From Pedobacter sp. R20-19 (GTDB lineage Bacteria > Bacteroidota > Bacteroidia > Sphingobacteriales > Sphingobacteriaceae), in contig NZ_JCKI01000001.1 of NCBI RefSeq assembly GCF_000708265.2, forward strand, positions 1 to 64,000: a stretch of DNA of 64,000 bases, written 5' to 3'. The notes under the pieces are model-generated. The model did no database searches and had not been told where the DNA came from. It saw nothing but the letters and a program-made list of their open reading frames with translations. Of this stretch, positions 8,181 to 17,771 are shown in pieces. Each line of letters begins with the position of its first letter. The first letter of the stretch is position 1. The translations under genes and the position numbers were made by a program.

Positions 8181-9387
8181 TTATGAATATTGATGACCAA
8201 ATTTGGTCATCATTTCTTTAGACACATCTTTTATTTCCTGTTCTTCCAATTTTGGATAAATCAACAATACCTGTTCATCATCCAACACAATAAAATGCTC
8301 AAGGCCTCTGATCACCGCTACTTTTCCTTTAGGTAAGTTAATCATGCAGTCATGCGTATCATGTAAATGAATATGTTCCGAATTACATACATTCTGATGT
8401 TCGTCCTGTTGAGCAATGGCGTGCAATGAGGCCCATGTGCCCAAATCAGACCAGCCAATATCCGCTGAAATGGTATAAATATTATCTGCCTTTTCCAAAA
8501 TAGCATAGTCAATGGAAATATCTGTGCTTGTTGGATATTGATCAAGTATAATTTCGCCTCATCCGGGGTATTGTAAATCTCATTCCCCGATTTAAACAAA
8601 GTATCAATTTCAGGGGCATACTTTTCAAATGCCTTTTGCAAATTAGCCGCTTTCCAGATAAAGATCCCGGCATTCCAAAGGTAATTCCCACGCGCTATAT
8701 ATTCCTGCGCTTTTTCCAATACTGGTTTTTCCTTAAAAGCATTTACCTTATGAATACCATTACTTAATTCTTGATACTCTCTACCTGATACTTGATACTC
8801 ACTGCTTGATACTTGATACTCACTACTCGATACTTCATACTCACCACCCGATTCTTGATACTCACTACTTGATACTTGATACTCACTACTGGATACCTCA
8901 TATTCAATATATCCATAACTTGTATCCGGCCGGGTAGGGCTAATCCCTAACGTAAGTAAAGCATCATGTTCGGCAGCAAAATCCAATGCCTGATTAATCT
9001 TTTCGATAAAAATAGCCTTCTTTAAAATCAAATGATCTGATGGCGCAACTACAATATTCGCATCCGGGTTCTTTTGAAGAATTTTATAAGTGGCATAAGC
9101 AATACAAGGGCTGTAGTGTTTCGGCTAGGCTCTAATAAACTGTTATCTTGCAATACCTTCGGCAACTGCTCCTTTACCAAATCGGCATATCCAGCGTTAG
9201 TTAAAATTAGAATATTCTCATTCAAACAAACTTTCAGGAAACGTTTGTAAGTGAGTTGAAGAAGAGATGCTCCTGTTCCTAAAATATCAATAAATTGTTT
9301 CGGAAAATGATTGTGGCTCTTTGGCCAAAAGCGCGAACCCACTCCACCGGCCATAATGAGGACAAAAATATTATTTGACTTTTTCAT
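8181..9387 (-). pseudogene. Mannose-1-phosphate guanylyltransferase, two frameshifts and a repeat insertion
   Basis: The family makes GDP-mannose from mannose 1-phosphate and GTP. The N-terminal part (9387 to about 9110) has LIMAGGVGSRFWP. After one missing base the middle frame gives PCIAYATYKILQ, APSDH and LWNAGIFIWK. After a second missing base the last frame gives SIDYAILEKAD and SADIGWSDLGTW. The first slip is in a G3 run at 9108-9110; restoring one base gives SRNTTAPCIAYA. The second is near 8545-8555. With both repaired the product would be 402 residues, of which 49 are a heptad-repeat insertion after YGYIEYE; the remaining ~353 match the usual short family length. Either the gene is dead or the reference has two single-base errors. 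Confidence 0.85.
8761..8907. repeat. In-frame heptanucleotide array inside the manC-like gene
   Basis: Twenty-one consecutive 7-bp units in one phase, mostly TACTTGA, TACTCAC and TACTCGA on the plus strand, total 147 bp, which is 49 codons. Read on the coding strand they give a seven-residue repeat of the type SSSEYQV. The units are the same as in the 3082-3566 intergenic array. Because 7 and 3 are coprime, only unit numbers divisible by three preserve the frame, and 21 is such a number. Confidence 0.92.
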
Positions 9388-9396
9388 TATGCAGAT

Positions 9397-10371
9397 TTAA
9401 TATAATCCAATACTCTCACAATCTTCAAACCAATCAGATAATGCCTCTTTTAAGGTAAACTGCAAATGATAGGGAGATTTGCTTAATTTTTCTCCGGAAA
9501 TGTTCGTAGAAATCATAAGTTTCTTTACCCGATCAGGATGAATACCGGCAATCTTTTTTCCTAATAATCTTCCTCCAGTATAGGCTGTTCCGGCCGCTGA
9601 CTTCAATGCCCACCCTGGCACCAAGACTTTCGGTGCTTTTACGCCCGTAGCTTCTGCCATCGTTTCACAGATTCTTTCAATCGTTGGTGCCGGAAAATAA
9701 GTGAGGTTGAAGGTATTTACGCCGGGTAATTCTTTTTGTGCCGTTTCAAATAAAATCCTCACCACATCCTTCACGTATACCGAAGCCTTGATCGTATCTT
9801 TTCTCCCAGGATAGAAAAAGAAACCTTTTTTCATAGATTCATATAACCTGGTGAAATTCCCACCTTCCTGTTTACCAAATACCACACCTGGACGAACAAT
9901 AACCAATTTTCTTTTGGACGGGTCTTCAGCTTGCCACAATTTATGAATATATTCTGCAGTGAGTTTAGATATACCATATGGTGTATTGGGCATAGGCAAA
10001 GTATCTTCCGTTTTATATTCTTCTGATGCACCATAAGGCGCAATAGAACTGGTAAAAACAATCGTTTCAATATTGTTTTTCCTGGCAAAATCGCAAACAT
10101 TTTGCGCACCATAAATATTCGCTTCAAAATATTCATGATCAGGATGACCAGGTGTGGTATGCACAGCTGCAAGGTTATAAATAATGCTATTAGCTGCATC
10201 AGGTATATTGACGGAGATGTTTTTTCGAATATCAAGTTCGGTAAAACCATCACTAACTTTTTTCCTGATGTCATAACTATAAACTTGATCAGGTAAAGCT
10301 AAGGTTTCATTAATGTAACGTTTTAGGTGTGTTCCAATGAAACCGGAACCTCCAAATATGATATGATTCAT
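9397..10371 (-). CDS. NAD-dependent epimerase/dehydratase (extended SDR)
   Basis: A 324-residue extended short-chain dehydrogenase/reductase acting on a nucleotide sugar. The N-terminal cofactor loop is GGSGFIGTH (residues 7-15). The catalytic triad region is SSIAPYG followed by Tyr-x3-Lys in PYGISK (about 131-136). The C-terminal half is the variable substrate domain. It most resembles UDP-glucose 4-epimerase-like enzymes, but substrate and product cannot be assigned. It lies 9 bp upstream of the broken manC-like gene and 5 bp downstream of the next glycosyltransferase, so it belongs to the locus A transcription unit. Its base composition is less AT-rich than the genes that follow it upstream. 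Confidence 0.85.
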   Translation of the reverse strand: MNHIIFGGSGFIGTHLKRYINETLALPDQVYSYDIRKKVSDGFTELDIRKNISVNIPDAANSIIYNLAAVHTTPGHPDHEYFEANIYGAQNVCDFARKNNIETIVFTSSIAPYGASEEYKTEDTLPMPNTPYGISKLTAEYIHKLWQAEDPSKRKLVIVRPGVVFGKQEGGNFTRLYESMKKGFFFYPGRKDTIKASVYVKDVVRILFETAQKELPGVNTFNLTYFPAPTIERICETMAEATGVKAPKVLVPGWALKSAAGTAYTGGRLLGKKIAGIHPDRVKKLMISTNISGEKLSKSPYHLQFTLKEALSDWFEDCESIGLY

Positions 10372-10376
10372 TTTTT

Positions 10377-11300
10377 TTAATTTACTTTATCCCAATATCT
10401 TTTATGCATAGAAAAACTCTTTCGTTGTTTTACTGAAAGTTTATCATGCATCATCCCCAATTTATATCCTAAAAATTTTGCACCTATAGATAGTAGCATC
10501 TTAGGCAATACTGATGGATTGTTTTTTAAAACATATTTTAATTCAGATTTTAAATATTTCAGACCTTCTCCCCCTGCTGTACCAAACTCATCCAGTAACC
10601 ATTTATTAGTCGAGTGGAATACACCAATATCAAAGTAACGCTTAAATTCTTCCTTAGTAGTATAATCGTGAGAATGATAAACTTCTGCTTCTGCAACGTA
10701 AGCAATATTCCAATCTTTAATCAGCAGTTGGCCACCTACAATTACATCTTCCGCAAAAATGGTATGACTAGGGAATCCCCCAACCTCTTGCAATGCGGTT
10801 CTCCGGTATGCTGCATACGAGTTTGAACACGAAGCTGTCTTAATACCCAATTCATTCTTGTCGTTAATTGTTTTTACTCTGGAGACTGGAGTATAATTGA
10901 ATAACCGGGCATGAGTCTCTAAGGTCTTAGCACCAATATGAGGTAACTGTCTGCCATAAGCAAGCCCTACTTTCTCATCATTAAAAGCATCAACCAAGTA
11001 CCTAAATGAGGTAGCATCTTTTAAAATACAATCTTGAGTAAGGTAAATCAAAATATCAGAATCATGTGCTGCGTCTGCAAGTAACTGTCTTGCATAACCA
11101 TGGTCAAAATTTTCTTTTTTAATGTTCAAAATTTGAAAACCAAAATCATTAGCAAGTTTTATAGTGTCATCGGTAGATCCCGAATCCAAAATTATTTTAT
11201 TAGTGATATCTATACTTTGTATAGATATACTTTCTAAAACTGCTCGCCACATTTTTCCCGCATTATAAGTGGGTATAAGTATCGATATACTATGTTTCAT
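10377..11300 (-). CDS. Glycosyltransferase family 2
   Basis: The protein has the GT-A fold signatures of family 2: SISILIPTYNAG at the N-terminus, ILDSGSTDDT near residue 40, an acidic TQDC in the DXD position near 97, and FAEDVIVGGQLL (about 182-193), the ED motif. The ATG at 11300 was preferred over one 17 codons upstream because it overlaps the preceding stop codon as TAATG and begins directly before the first beta strand. It should add one sugar of the locus A repeat unit on the cytoplasmic face of the membrane. Donor and linkage are unknown. It resembles rhamnosyltransferase-type GT2 proteins in general layout only. Confidence 0.88.
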   Translation of the reverse strand: MKHSISILIPTYNAGKMWRAVLESISIQSIDITNKIILDSGSTDDTIKLANDFGFQILNIKKENFDHGYARQLLADAAHDSDILIYLTQDCILKDATSFRYLVDAFNDEKVGLAYGRQLPHIGAKTLETHARLFNYTPVSRVKTINDKNELGIKTASCSNSYAAYRRTALQEVGGFPSHTIFAEDVIVGGQLLIKDWNIAYVAEAEVYHSHDYTTKEEFKRYFDIGVFHSTNKWLLDEFGTAGGEGLKYLKSELKYVLKNNPSVLPKMLLSIGAKFLGYKLGMMHDKLSVKQRKSFSMHKRYWDKVN

Positions 11301-12313
11301 TAACTCATTTTTTTTAGAAGTTTCCAAGTTTTTTCCGCAGTAATATCCCAATTGAAATTCCTTGAATGTGTTAAACCCAAATCAGAATATTTCTTAATCA
11401 AAGAGTCATTATTTACATAATTTAAAATCGCGTTTTCAATTTCTATGATACTAAATGGATCAACTTGAATTCCAGCATTTCCAACAACTTCTGGTAATGA
11501 AGTTTGATTTCCTACAATAACTGGACAACCACAAGCCATAGCCTCAAGAGGCGGCAATCCAAATCCTTCATAACTAGATAAATAACAAAAACACAATGCA
11601 TTTGCATATAAGGCTGCCATTTCATTTTCTTCTACATATCCAGTAAAATGGACATTTTCCATTTTTTCTCCAAATTCAACATTATTGAATATTAGCGAAT
11701 TCCCTTGTTTCCCCGCTATTACCAATCCGATATCACTTGGCAACTTATCTTTTATGTTATTCCATGCTTGAACAAGTCTAATTAAATTCTTTCGCGGTTC
11801 TATTGAGCCAAGTGCTAGTATATAGCGTTGATAGGGTAAATCAACTTTCTTATCTTGGTGTGATAAAAATGAATGATCAACACCATTGTGAACTACTGAA
11901 ATCTTTGATTCGGAAATTCTTAACTTTTTGATAATTCTATCTTTCGTAAAATCAGATATAGTTAAAATATGTTTAGCATTATTAGCTAGTTTAGGCAATA
12001 AGAAATTATACCAAGACGTAAATTTTTTATTGAACCATTCTGGGTGATCTATCGTTACAATATCATGTAAAACCACTATTTGATTTTTATACAAGACAGG
12101 CCCTGTATTACTCGGACTAAACAATAAGCTTCCATTTAGTTTCCTAGGTAAAAATAATTGTTCCCAAATGTGCCCTTTAATTCCTCTTGAAAATTTCTGC
12201 GATGGAGATATCTGCTCAACTTTTTCTGGAAAACGTCTTAACAATTCGTATGTGTATCGTTGAACACCCGTGAAATTAGCATTCATACATCTTGTATTAC
12301 AACTTATACTCAT
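11300..12313 (-). CDS. Glycosyltransferase family 4 (GT-B)
   Basis: The 337-residue protein shows the N-terminal acceptor domain typical of mannosyltransferase-like GT4 enzymes (CMNANFTGVQRYTYEL, VVLHDIVTIDHPEW). The C-terminal donor domain has ALGSIEPRKNL near residue 166 and EGFGLPPLEA (249-258), the E-x7-E motif. It is expected to act as a retaining transferase for locus A. Its stop overlaps the next start by one base and the polymerase gene ends 10 bp upstream, so translation is probably coupled. Codon and base use are AT-rich like its neighbours. Confidence 0.9.
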   Translation of the reverse strand: MSISCNTRCMNANFTGVQRYTYELLRRFPEKVEQISPSQKFSRGIKGHIWEQLFLPRKLNGSLLFSPSNTGPVLYKNQIVVLHDIVTIDHPEWFNKKFTSWYNFLLPKLANNAKHILTISDFTKDRIIKKLRISESKISVVHNGVDHSFLSHQDKKVDLPYQRYILALGSIEPRKNLIRLVQAWNNIKDKLPSDIGLVIAGKQGNSLIFNNVEFGEKMENVHFTGYVEENEMAALYANALCFCYLSSYEGFGLPPLEAMACGCPVIVGNQTSLPEVVGNAGIQVDPFSIIEIENAILNYVNNDSLIKKYSDLGLTHSRNFNWDITAEKTWKLLKKMS

Positions 12314-12323
12314 TATATTAATT

Positions 12324-13631
12324 TTATTTTAAAGTACTCGATTTCAGATTTCTTATTATTATATAATAAATAACTATTGATGGTAAAGAATAAATTGATA
12401 ATAAGTAAAAATTCATAAAAATACCTGCAATATTCATAAATACGAATATTATAAAAAAGAATTGCAAATAGCTCTCTTTCCCATACGGTAACGAGTTGAT
12501 AATTATTTTATATCTTCTAACTATATATCCAGTAAAAAGAGCAGATATGAATGGTAGTAAAACCACTCCAAACCAACCAAAGCTTGTATATCCCCACAAT
12601 GAAACTGGGATTCTCAATCCTCCTGATGAAATCTCGGATATATCATTTGTATCATTCAAAATATACAATGTCCACGATGAAGGATTATACTTATAATTGA
12701 ACGGAATAAGGCCACCCCAGTATGTCAAGCCGTATGTAAGTTCATATTTACCGTTTTCAAACCTTGCTAAAAAGTTTAATTGGTCAGTGATGTCTGGCGA
12801 TCCGAAAGCAATGGCTTCAAAAAAATTGCTTCCTAGTTGATAATCTGAAAAGCCATTTTGGCTACTAAACATCGTTATGATATAATAGAGTGCGCTTCCA
12901 GAAACAACGGTCAATAGCAAGAATATAACATAGATAACGAAGGGAGTATTTCGTTTTTTAAGTGATATTACTATGGACATCGCTAGTAAAATCCCTGCAA
13001 GCATAGTGCTACGATTCAGACTAGCAACTATTAGTAAAACGCCCAAAACAAGAAAAACAATGTCTTTAATTTTTCTACGACTGATTACTTCCAAACATAC
13101 TAGTGGTAAGCCTATTTCAACAAATTGACGAGAGGTACGATAGATATATGCTACACGATGGTATGGAGCTTGATACGCGCCTTTAAAAAATTTTGCAGCA
13201 AATGGGTCAGCTGCAAAAATAGGCAGAAAACCCATGATTAGATAACTTATGATTATGCCTACAATTCCAGACAAATATACATAGTAAATAATTTTCTTTA
13301 ATCTATTCTGAACTTCGACATTACTTAAGGTAGTAGCAAAAAGGTTGAATTTTAAAAAAACATCCAAGAATTTTATACGGTATACTTTTGAACCAATATA
13401 AAGTCCTATAACATAACTTAACGCTCCAACTGTATTTATTAATGTATAAAGACTTAATATACTTTTCGATTGATATTGAGAAAAATCTACCACGCAAATC
13501 GGCACGAGGTAAGCAACAAAACATGCACCAATGCCAAAATGATTTACTATGTTACGTTTGTCAAACCAGATCAAATATGTACCTAGTAGAAAAATTGTTA
13601 AAGCAAGAAAATTTAAAACCGAAAAACTCAA
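12324..13631 (-). CDS. O-antigen/exopolysaccharide polymerase-like membrane protein (Wzy-type)
   Basis: A 435-residue protein with roughly ten to twelve hydrophobic segments and a longer periplasmic-type loop in the second half (around GLTYWGGLIPFNYKYNPSSW). This is the layout of Wzy polymerases, which join undecaprenyl-linked repeat units in the periplasm. Wzy proteins share little sequence, so assignment relies on topology, length and position between glycosyltransferases with a Wzx in the same operon. The loop with repeated Ser/Gly before the last helices resembles the OAP-family region. A different multi-spanning polysaccharide protein cannot be excluded. Confidence 0.75.
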   Translation of the reverse strand: MSFSVLNFLALTIFLLGTYLIWFDKRNIVNHFGIGACFVAYLVPICVVDFSQYQSKSILSLYTLINTVGALSYVIGLYIGSKVYRIKFLDVFLKFNLFATTLSNVEVQNRLKKIIYYVYLSGIVGIIISYLIMGFLPIFAADPFAAKFFKGAYQAPYHRVAYIYRTSRQFVEIGLPLVCLEVISRRKIKDIVFLVLGVLLIVASLNRSTMLAGILLAMSIVISLKKRNTPFVIYVIFLLLTVVSGSALYYIITMFSSQNGFSDYQLGSNFFEAIAFGSPDITDQLNFLARFENGKYELTYGLTYWGGLIPFNYKYNPSSWTLYILNDTNDISEISSGGLRIPVSLWGYTSFGWFGVVLLPFISALFTGYIVRRYKIIINSLPYGKESYLQFFFIIFVFMNIAGIFMNFYLLSIYSLPSIVIYYIIIRNLKSSTLK

Positions 13632-13641
13632 ATCGATAAAT

Positions 13642-14820
13642 TTAGTGTAATGTTAATATAATATTATTATAATTGCTAACCATCTTATCTATATTAAATT
13701 TATTTAATACCTTGGTTCTTGCTTCCTTTCTTATGGAACTCAAAGAACCATAGTTTTCTATTATTTCTTTCAACTTAACTATTAAAGAAGTTAAATTACC
13801 TGGTTCAAAAATATAGCCATCATATCCATCGGTGACAATTTCTGAAGAACCACCGGTATTTGATACTAGAACAATCTTTTCATAGGCCATACCTTCGTAA
13901 ATAGTAGTACCGAGGGGTTCACCAACTCCAGGAAGAGTGCAATTTGTAACTAAATCAATGCCATTATAGACTGTATGGATGTCATCTGTATGATTTAAGA
14001 CTTGCACAAGGCCAGGATTGAGATTTTCAATCTTGGCAGTTATTGCATTCCTTAACAAATTATCATTTTCATATCTACCAATTAACAGTAATCTGATATG
14101 CGAATAATGAGGTAAAAGGGATAAAAATGCATCTATAATCATTAGATGCCCTTTATGTGGAATGATACTTCCAATAATACCAATAACAATGTGTTGGCTG
14201 CTAAAGTTAAATTGTTTTCTAAATGATAGCCTTTTTGTTTCATCGTGTTGGAATAATTTGGTATCTAAACCGTTGTAGAGAACAACAATATTCTTTGACT
14301 TATTGGCATATTTATTTTTTACGGCTTCAGAAACAGTAATTGTTCTATCGAAAAATTTGATACATAGTTTTGAAATGTATTCTGCGAATTTACCTGATCT
14401 ATAATTTAAATCATGATTTGACCAAATAAAGCGTTTCTTCGTAAAAAACAATTTCAAAAGAATTACTAATGGTAAAACAAAAAATGAAGCGTTTACATTA
14501 TTAGCATGAACAATGTTGATTTTTTCTTTATTAAGTATTCTGAAAGTTGAATAATTAATCTTGCAAAGTCTAAGAAAAGTATCAAAAATAATTTTGATTC
14601 TTGACGATCTCTTTGCCATCCAATTCAGCGGGCGTAAACTTTCCAGTTCAATAACCTTTATATTACTAGATCTCAGTAAATCTGAAAAGTTTCCAGGAGG
14701 ACAAATTACAATAGGCTTAACAAACTTATTCCCATCAATTAATCTCTTCATTACTAATTCTGCACCGGAGTGATTTTCATAGCAAAATAAGTACAAAACT
14801 TTTATCTGACTGTCGATCAT
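13642..14820 (-). CDS. Glycosyltransferase family 4 (GT-B)
   Basis: This 392-residue protein begins with LYLFCYENHSGAELVMKRLI, the usual start of GT4 enzymes. It has SNHDLNYRSGKF and TITVSEAVKNKY in the N-terminal domain, VIGIIGSIIPHKGHLMIIDAF near residue 215, and the variant donor-site motif GEPLGTTIYEGMA near 300 in the C-terminal domain. It probably adds a sugar of the locus A unit from a nucleotide donor. It ends 10 bp before the polymerase gene and starts 2 bp after the acyltransferase gene, so all are in one operon. Confidence 0.9.
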   Translation of the reverse strand: MIDSQIKVLYLFCYENHSGAELVMKRLIDGNKFVKPIVICPPGNFSDLLRSSNIKVIELESLRPLNWMAKRSSRIKIIFDTFLRLCKINYSTFRILNKEKINIVHANNVNASFFVLPLVILLKLFFTKKRFIWSNHDLNYRSGKFAEYISKLCIKFFDRTITVSEAVKNKYANKSKNIVVLYNGLDTKLFQHDETKRLSFRKQFNFSSQHIVIGIIGSIIPHKGHLMIIDAFLSLLPHYSHIRLLLIGRYENDNLLRNAITAKIENLNPGLVQVLNHTDDIHTVYNGIDLVTNCTLPGVGEPLGTTIYEGMAYEKIVLVSNTGGSSEIVTDGYDGYIFEPGNLTSLIVKLKEIIENYGSLSSIRKEARTKVLNKFNIDKMVSNYNNIILTLH

Positions 14821-14822
14821 AT

Positions 14823-15392
14823 TTAATTTCTATTTTTGAGGAATTTAGCAGGAATCCCTGACACTATAGTATAATTCATAACGTCCTTAGTTACAACGGA
14901 ACCTGCTGCGACAATGGCACCATTACCAATAGATACTCCAGGTAAGATTGTAACACCACAACCAATCCATACATCGTTACCAATAGTTACTCCAGTTTTT
15001 CTAATATCCCATGCTTGATCACGAATAGGTTTATCTAGTGCTATGGAATGATTACTACATATGATATTCACATATTGTGAGATAAGGCTATTATCACCAA
15101 TTTTAAGTGTGCCGCCCGAGGCTCTTATATTATTAAATTCGCCGATAGATACATTATTTCCAATAACTATAGCTGATCTTGGATTTAGTGATTTTGCATG
15201 TTCATTTGTACAAAGAATGAGATTGTTATACCCAACTGTAAAATTTCTTCCTACAATAATATCTTCAAGATTATCGTATTTAATAAACGATGAAGAGTGG
15301 ATGTAAGACCGGTTCTTTGACTGGAATTTAAGAATATAATACAGACGTTTTAGCCAAGTAAGAAAGTGTCTTACCAAGAATATAATATACAT
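14823..15392 (-). CDS. Left-handed beta-helix acyltransferase (WbbJ/maltose acetyltransferase type)
   Basis: The 189-residue protein has many imperfect hexapeptide repeats of the [LIV]-G-x4 kind ([61 protein letters not shown]). The likely catalytic histidine is in CSNHSI near residue 115. Such trimeric enzymes transfer acetyl groups from acetyl-CoA, here probably O-acetylating a sugar of the locus A polysaccharide. An N-terminal hydrophobic/basic stretch ([17 protein letters not shown]) could associate with the membrane. It is tightly packed between a GT4 and a GT2 gene. Confidence 0.85.
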   Translation of the reverse strand: MYIIFLVRHFLTWLKRLYYILKFQSKNRSYIHSSSFIKYDNLEDIIVGRNFTVGYNNLILCTNEHAKSLNPRSAIVIGNNVSIGEFNNIRASGGTLKIGDNSLISQYVNIICSNHSIALDKPIRDQAWDIRKTGVTIGNDVWIGCGVTILPGVSIGNGAIVAAGSVVTKDVMNYTIVSGIPAKFLKNRN

Positions 15393-15395
15393 CGA

Positions 15396-16265
15396 CTATA
15401 ATTTAAATTTTGTAAAAAGTTTAACAAAGGACTTATAATAGGAGAGATGCCTTGCTAGAGAAACATTAGTGAAAAAGAAAATCAATGCTGATTTCTTTTC
15501 TTTGACTGCTAAAATAGATAATTCTTCTAGAAGGACATTATTAAGTGCCTTAAGATAGTGATGGTGATCAAGCCATTTACTTAAGATGTGTTTTTTCGAA
15601 GCTATCATTTTTTTATAATTACCAGATATATTTGTTGAATGTAACCGATAGTTTGCAACGTTCACATTTAAGTATTTGAATTCATAAACTGCAGATATTT
15701 TTAGCCACATATCCCAATCTTCAATATAGCTTTGTTCATCATATAGACCAACGATGGCAAAGACTTCCGTTTTTAACATCGCAGTTAAAGCGGGTACATA
15801 GCAATTTAACAACAAAGAATCAAAAGAACAGTTGGAAATATCCTTTTCAGGCAATCTTCCTATCACATTATCATTTTCATCAACAATATCTGCCATACTA
15901 AAAATAAATCCGAGACTAGGATTCTTTTCAAAAAAGTCTACTTGATTCTCGATCCGATCTAGTTTCATATAATCATCTGAAGCTATTATGATTAAATACT
16001 TCCCAGTAACGTAATTTTTAATGCCTTTATTAATAGTCGCAGCCAATCCTATGTTTTTTTGACTATCTAATAGGAAGCGATTGCCTAAATTTAGTTCTTG
16101 TAGTATGCTTAGGGAATTATCGGAAGATCCATCATCTATTACTATTAATTCTATATTTTTATATGTCTGATTGATGATACTATTGATGCATCTCGTGATA
16201 TATTTTGCATGGTTATAACATGGAACTATTACTGATACTAATGGCTTTTCTATAGAGTTTTCCAT
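15396..16265 (-). CDS. Glycosyltransferase family 2
   Basis: A 289-residue GT-A protein. VSVIVPCYNHAKYITRCINSI marks the start of the fold, IELIVIDDGSSDNS the nucleotide-binding loop near residue 40, and IIASDDY near 95 the DXD metal site. YIEDWDMWLKI (about 181-191) is the ED acceptor-site motif. It should catalyse an inverting transfer in the cytoplasm for locus A. It is 24 bp downstream of the flippase gene and 3 bp upstream of the acyltransferase gene. Confidence 0.9.
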   Translation of the reverse strand: MENSIEKPLVSVIVPCYNHAKYITRCINSIINQTYKNIELIVIDDGSSDNSLSILQELNLGNRFLLDSQKNIGLAATINKGIKNYVTGKYLIIIASDDYMKLDRIENQVDFFEKNPSLGFIFSMADIVDENDNVIGRLPEKDISNCSFDSLLLNCYVPALTAMLKTEVFAIVGLYDEQSYIEDWDMWLKISAVYEFKYLNVNVANYRLHSTNISGNYKKMIASKKHILSKWLDHHHYLKALNNVLLEELSILAVKEKKSALIFFFTNVSLARHLSYYKSFVKLFTKFKL

Positions 16266-16289
16266 ATTCGAGAAATTGATTATATCTGC

Positions 16290-17771
16290 TTAACGTTTAA
16301 TCCTATTCATTATCAAAGACCTGATACCGATTCTCTTGTTTAATTCATAGTATGAAAGATACAGAGCAACAACCAAGATTACTAAAGAAACAATATAACT
16401 AATAAGATTCTGTTTTAACAGCATAAGTATAAGTACAGTTAAGACTAAAACTATTGCTTTTATAAAAATCTTTATGAAACTATTTTTGAGATGAAAGTTA
16501 TAAAGTTTCCGTGTTAGAACTAAGACAGCAAAAAAGTAGATTATGTAACTAATCAATACTGACATTGCAAGCCCATTTAGCCCTCCGATTGTATATCCGG
16601 CAATATTACACGTTAGAATAAGAACACTTCCTGTAACTCCCTCAAATAAGAAAAATGTTTTTTTATCACCTTTAGCAAATGATATGTATCCCATTGCAAA
16701 TGAAGCTGCTTTGAAAAGTAAGCCGAACGACACCCAATAAATAAAAGTAGTTATATCTAAAAACTGTTTAGAGAGTAAAATTTTAATTAACAATGGTGCG
16801 CTAAGTATCATAATAATCAATAAAGGCAAAATAATCAATACAACTATTTCTGCCTGTTGGTTTACAACCTCATTAATTTTCTTCTCATCATCACAAACTG
16901 CTGACAAGCGGGGAAAATAGTCTACAGCCATTGCTGTAAATATGACCCCCACATATTGGTTAGTTATACTTACACCTGCCCCATATAGTCCAACTTCTGC
17001 TATTGACCCAAATTTCCCTATATAAGAGTTTATTAAATAATTTACTACTGATCCAATTAGTGTCGAAACCATCATAGCTATACCAAGCTTTGCCATGCCA
17101 GTTCCTTCGCTTAAAAAACTATTGAATGAAATTTTTTGCGGTTCAAATTTGATTTTTCTAGAATAAAATTTGCTAGCACAATAAGAAAAGAAAGCAGCTG
17201 CTATTAGGGCGGGTATTATCCCTTTCTCACCGTAAAGGTAGTAAAATGGTAATGAGAGTATTAGTCCTCCTAACGAACCTACAAGTGATGCACGAGCCAT
17301 ATCTTTAAGATTCTGCATCCCTTGTAATAGTGTAATATTGCCACTATTCAAAATAGTGAATGTTACAGCCAGCGATAGCCAAATAAATGACATTGTATAA
17401 GATCCATTACCAAAAGTATATTTACTAAGCCAATAAGATCCAATAACCATCGTGAATAGGCCCAACGCCGCACAAAAATATATTAGAATATTAAATATTT
17501 TAACAGTTTTTCCCAAACCTTGAACATCTCCACTATTGTTAGCCTGGGAAATATCTCGGACTGCACTAAAGTTTATTCCTAAACTTGCGAATTGAACAAT
17601 AAGTGTGAGACTAGCATTCAATAATGTATTGATGCCCATTCCGGCTGTTCCTAATAAAATTGCAACGATCTTTCCCCTAGCTATTGAAGTTAATATTTGA
17701 ATAATTTGAACACCACCAAATAAAGTTGTCGTTTTAATGATTTGCCGATATGAAGATTTGCTATCGCTCAT
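16290..17771 (-). CDS. Wzx-type lipid-linked oligosaccharide flippase (locus A)
   Basis: A 493-residue protein with about 12-14 predicted membrane segments and no large soluble domain, as expected for MOP-superfamily flippases. The first helix contains TTLFGGVQIIQILTSIARGKIVAILLGTAG, the conserved N-terminal layout of Wzx. It would move undecaprenyl-diphosphate-linked repeat units of locus A across the cytoplasmic membrane to the polymerase. Its start overlaps the stop of the neighbouring GT2 by one base. A second, distinct flippase is encoded in locus B (42804-44252). Confidence 0.9.
   Translation of the reverse strand: MSDSKSSYRQIIKTTTLFGGVQIIQILTSIARGKIVAILLGTAGMGINTLLNASLTLIVQFASLGINFSAVRDISQANNSGDVQGLGKTVKIFNILIYFCAALGLFTMVIGSYWLSKYTFGNGSYTMSFIWLSLAVTFTILNSGNITLLQGMQNLKDMARASLVGSLGGLILSLPFYYLYGEKGIIPALIAAAFFSYCASKFYSRKIKFEPQKISFNSFLSEGTGMAKLGIAMMVSTLIGSVVNYLINSYIGKFGSIAEVGLYGAGVSITNQYVGVIFTAMAVDYFPRLSAVCDDEKKINEVVNQQAEIVVLIILPLLIIMILSAPLLIKILLSKQFLDITTFIYWVSFGLLFKAASFAMGYISFAKGDKKTFFLFEGVTGSVLILTCNIAGYTIGGLNGLAMSVLISYIIYFFAVLVLTRKLYNFHLKNSFIKIFIKAIVLVLTVLILMLLKQNLISYIVSLVILVVALYLSYYELNKRIGIRSLIMNRIKR

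Noticed and set aside
8181..9387. Programmed ribosomal frameshifting in the manC-like gene
   Set aside because: Neither junction shows a slippery heptamer or a downstream structure that I can see; both are simple one-base losses.
12496..12696. Short plus-strand ORFs within locus A genes
   Set aside because: All are antisense to well-supported glycosyltransferase, polymerase or flippase genes and show no recognisable motif.
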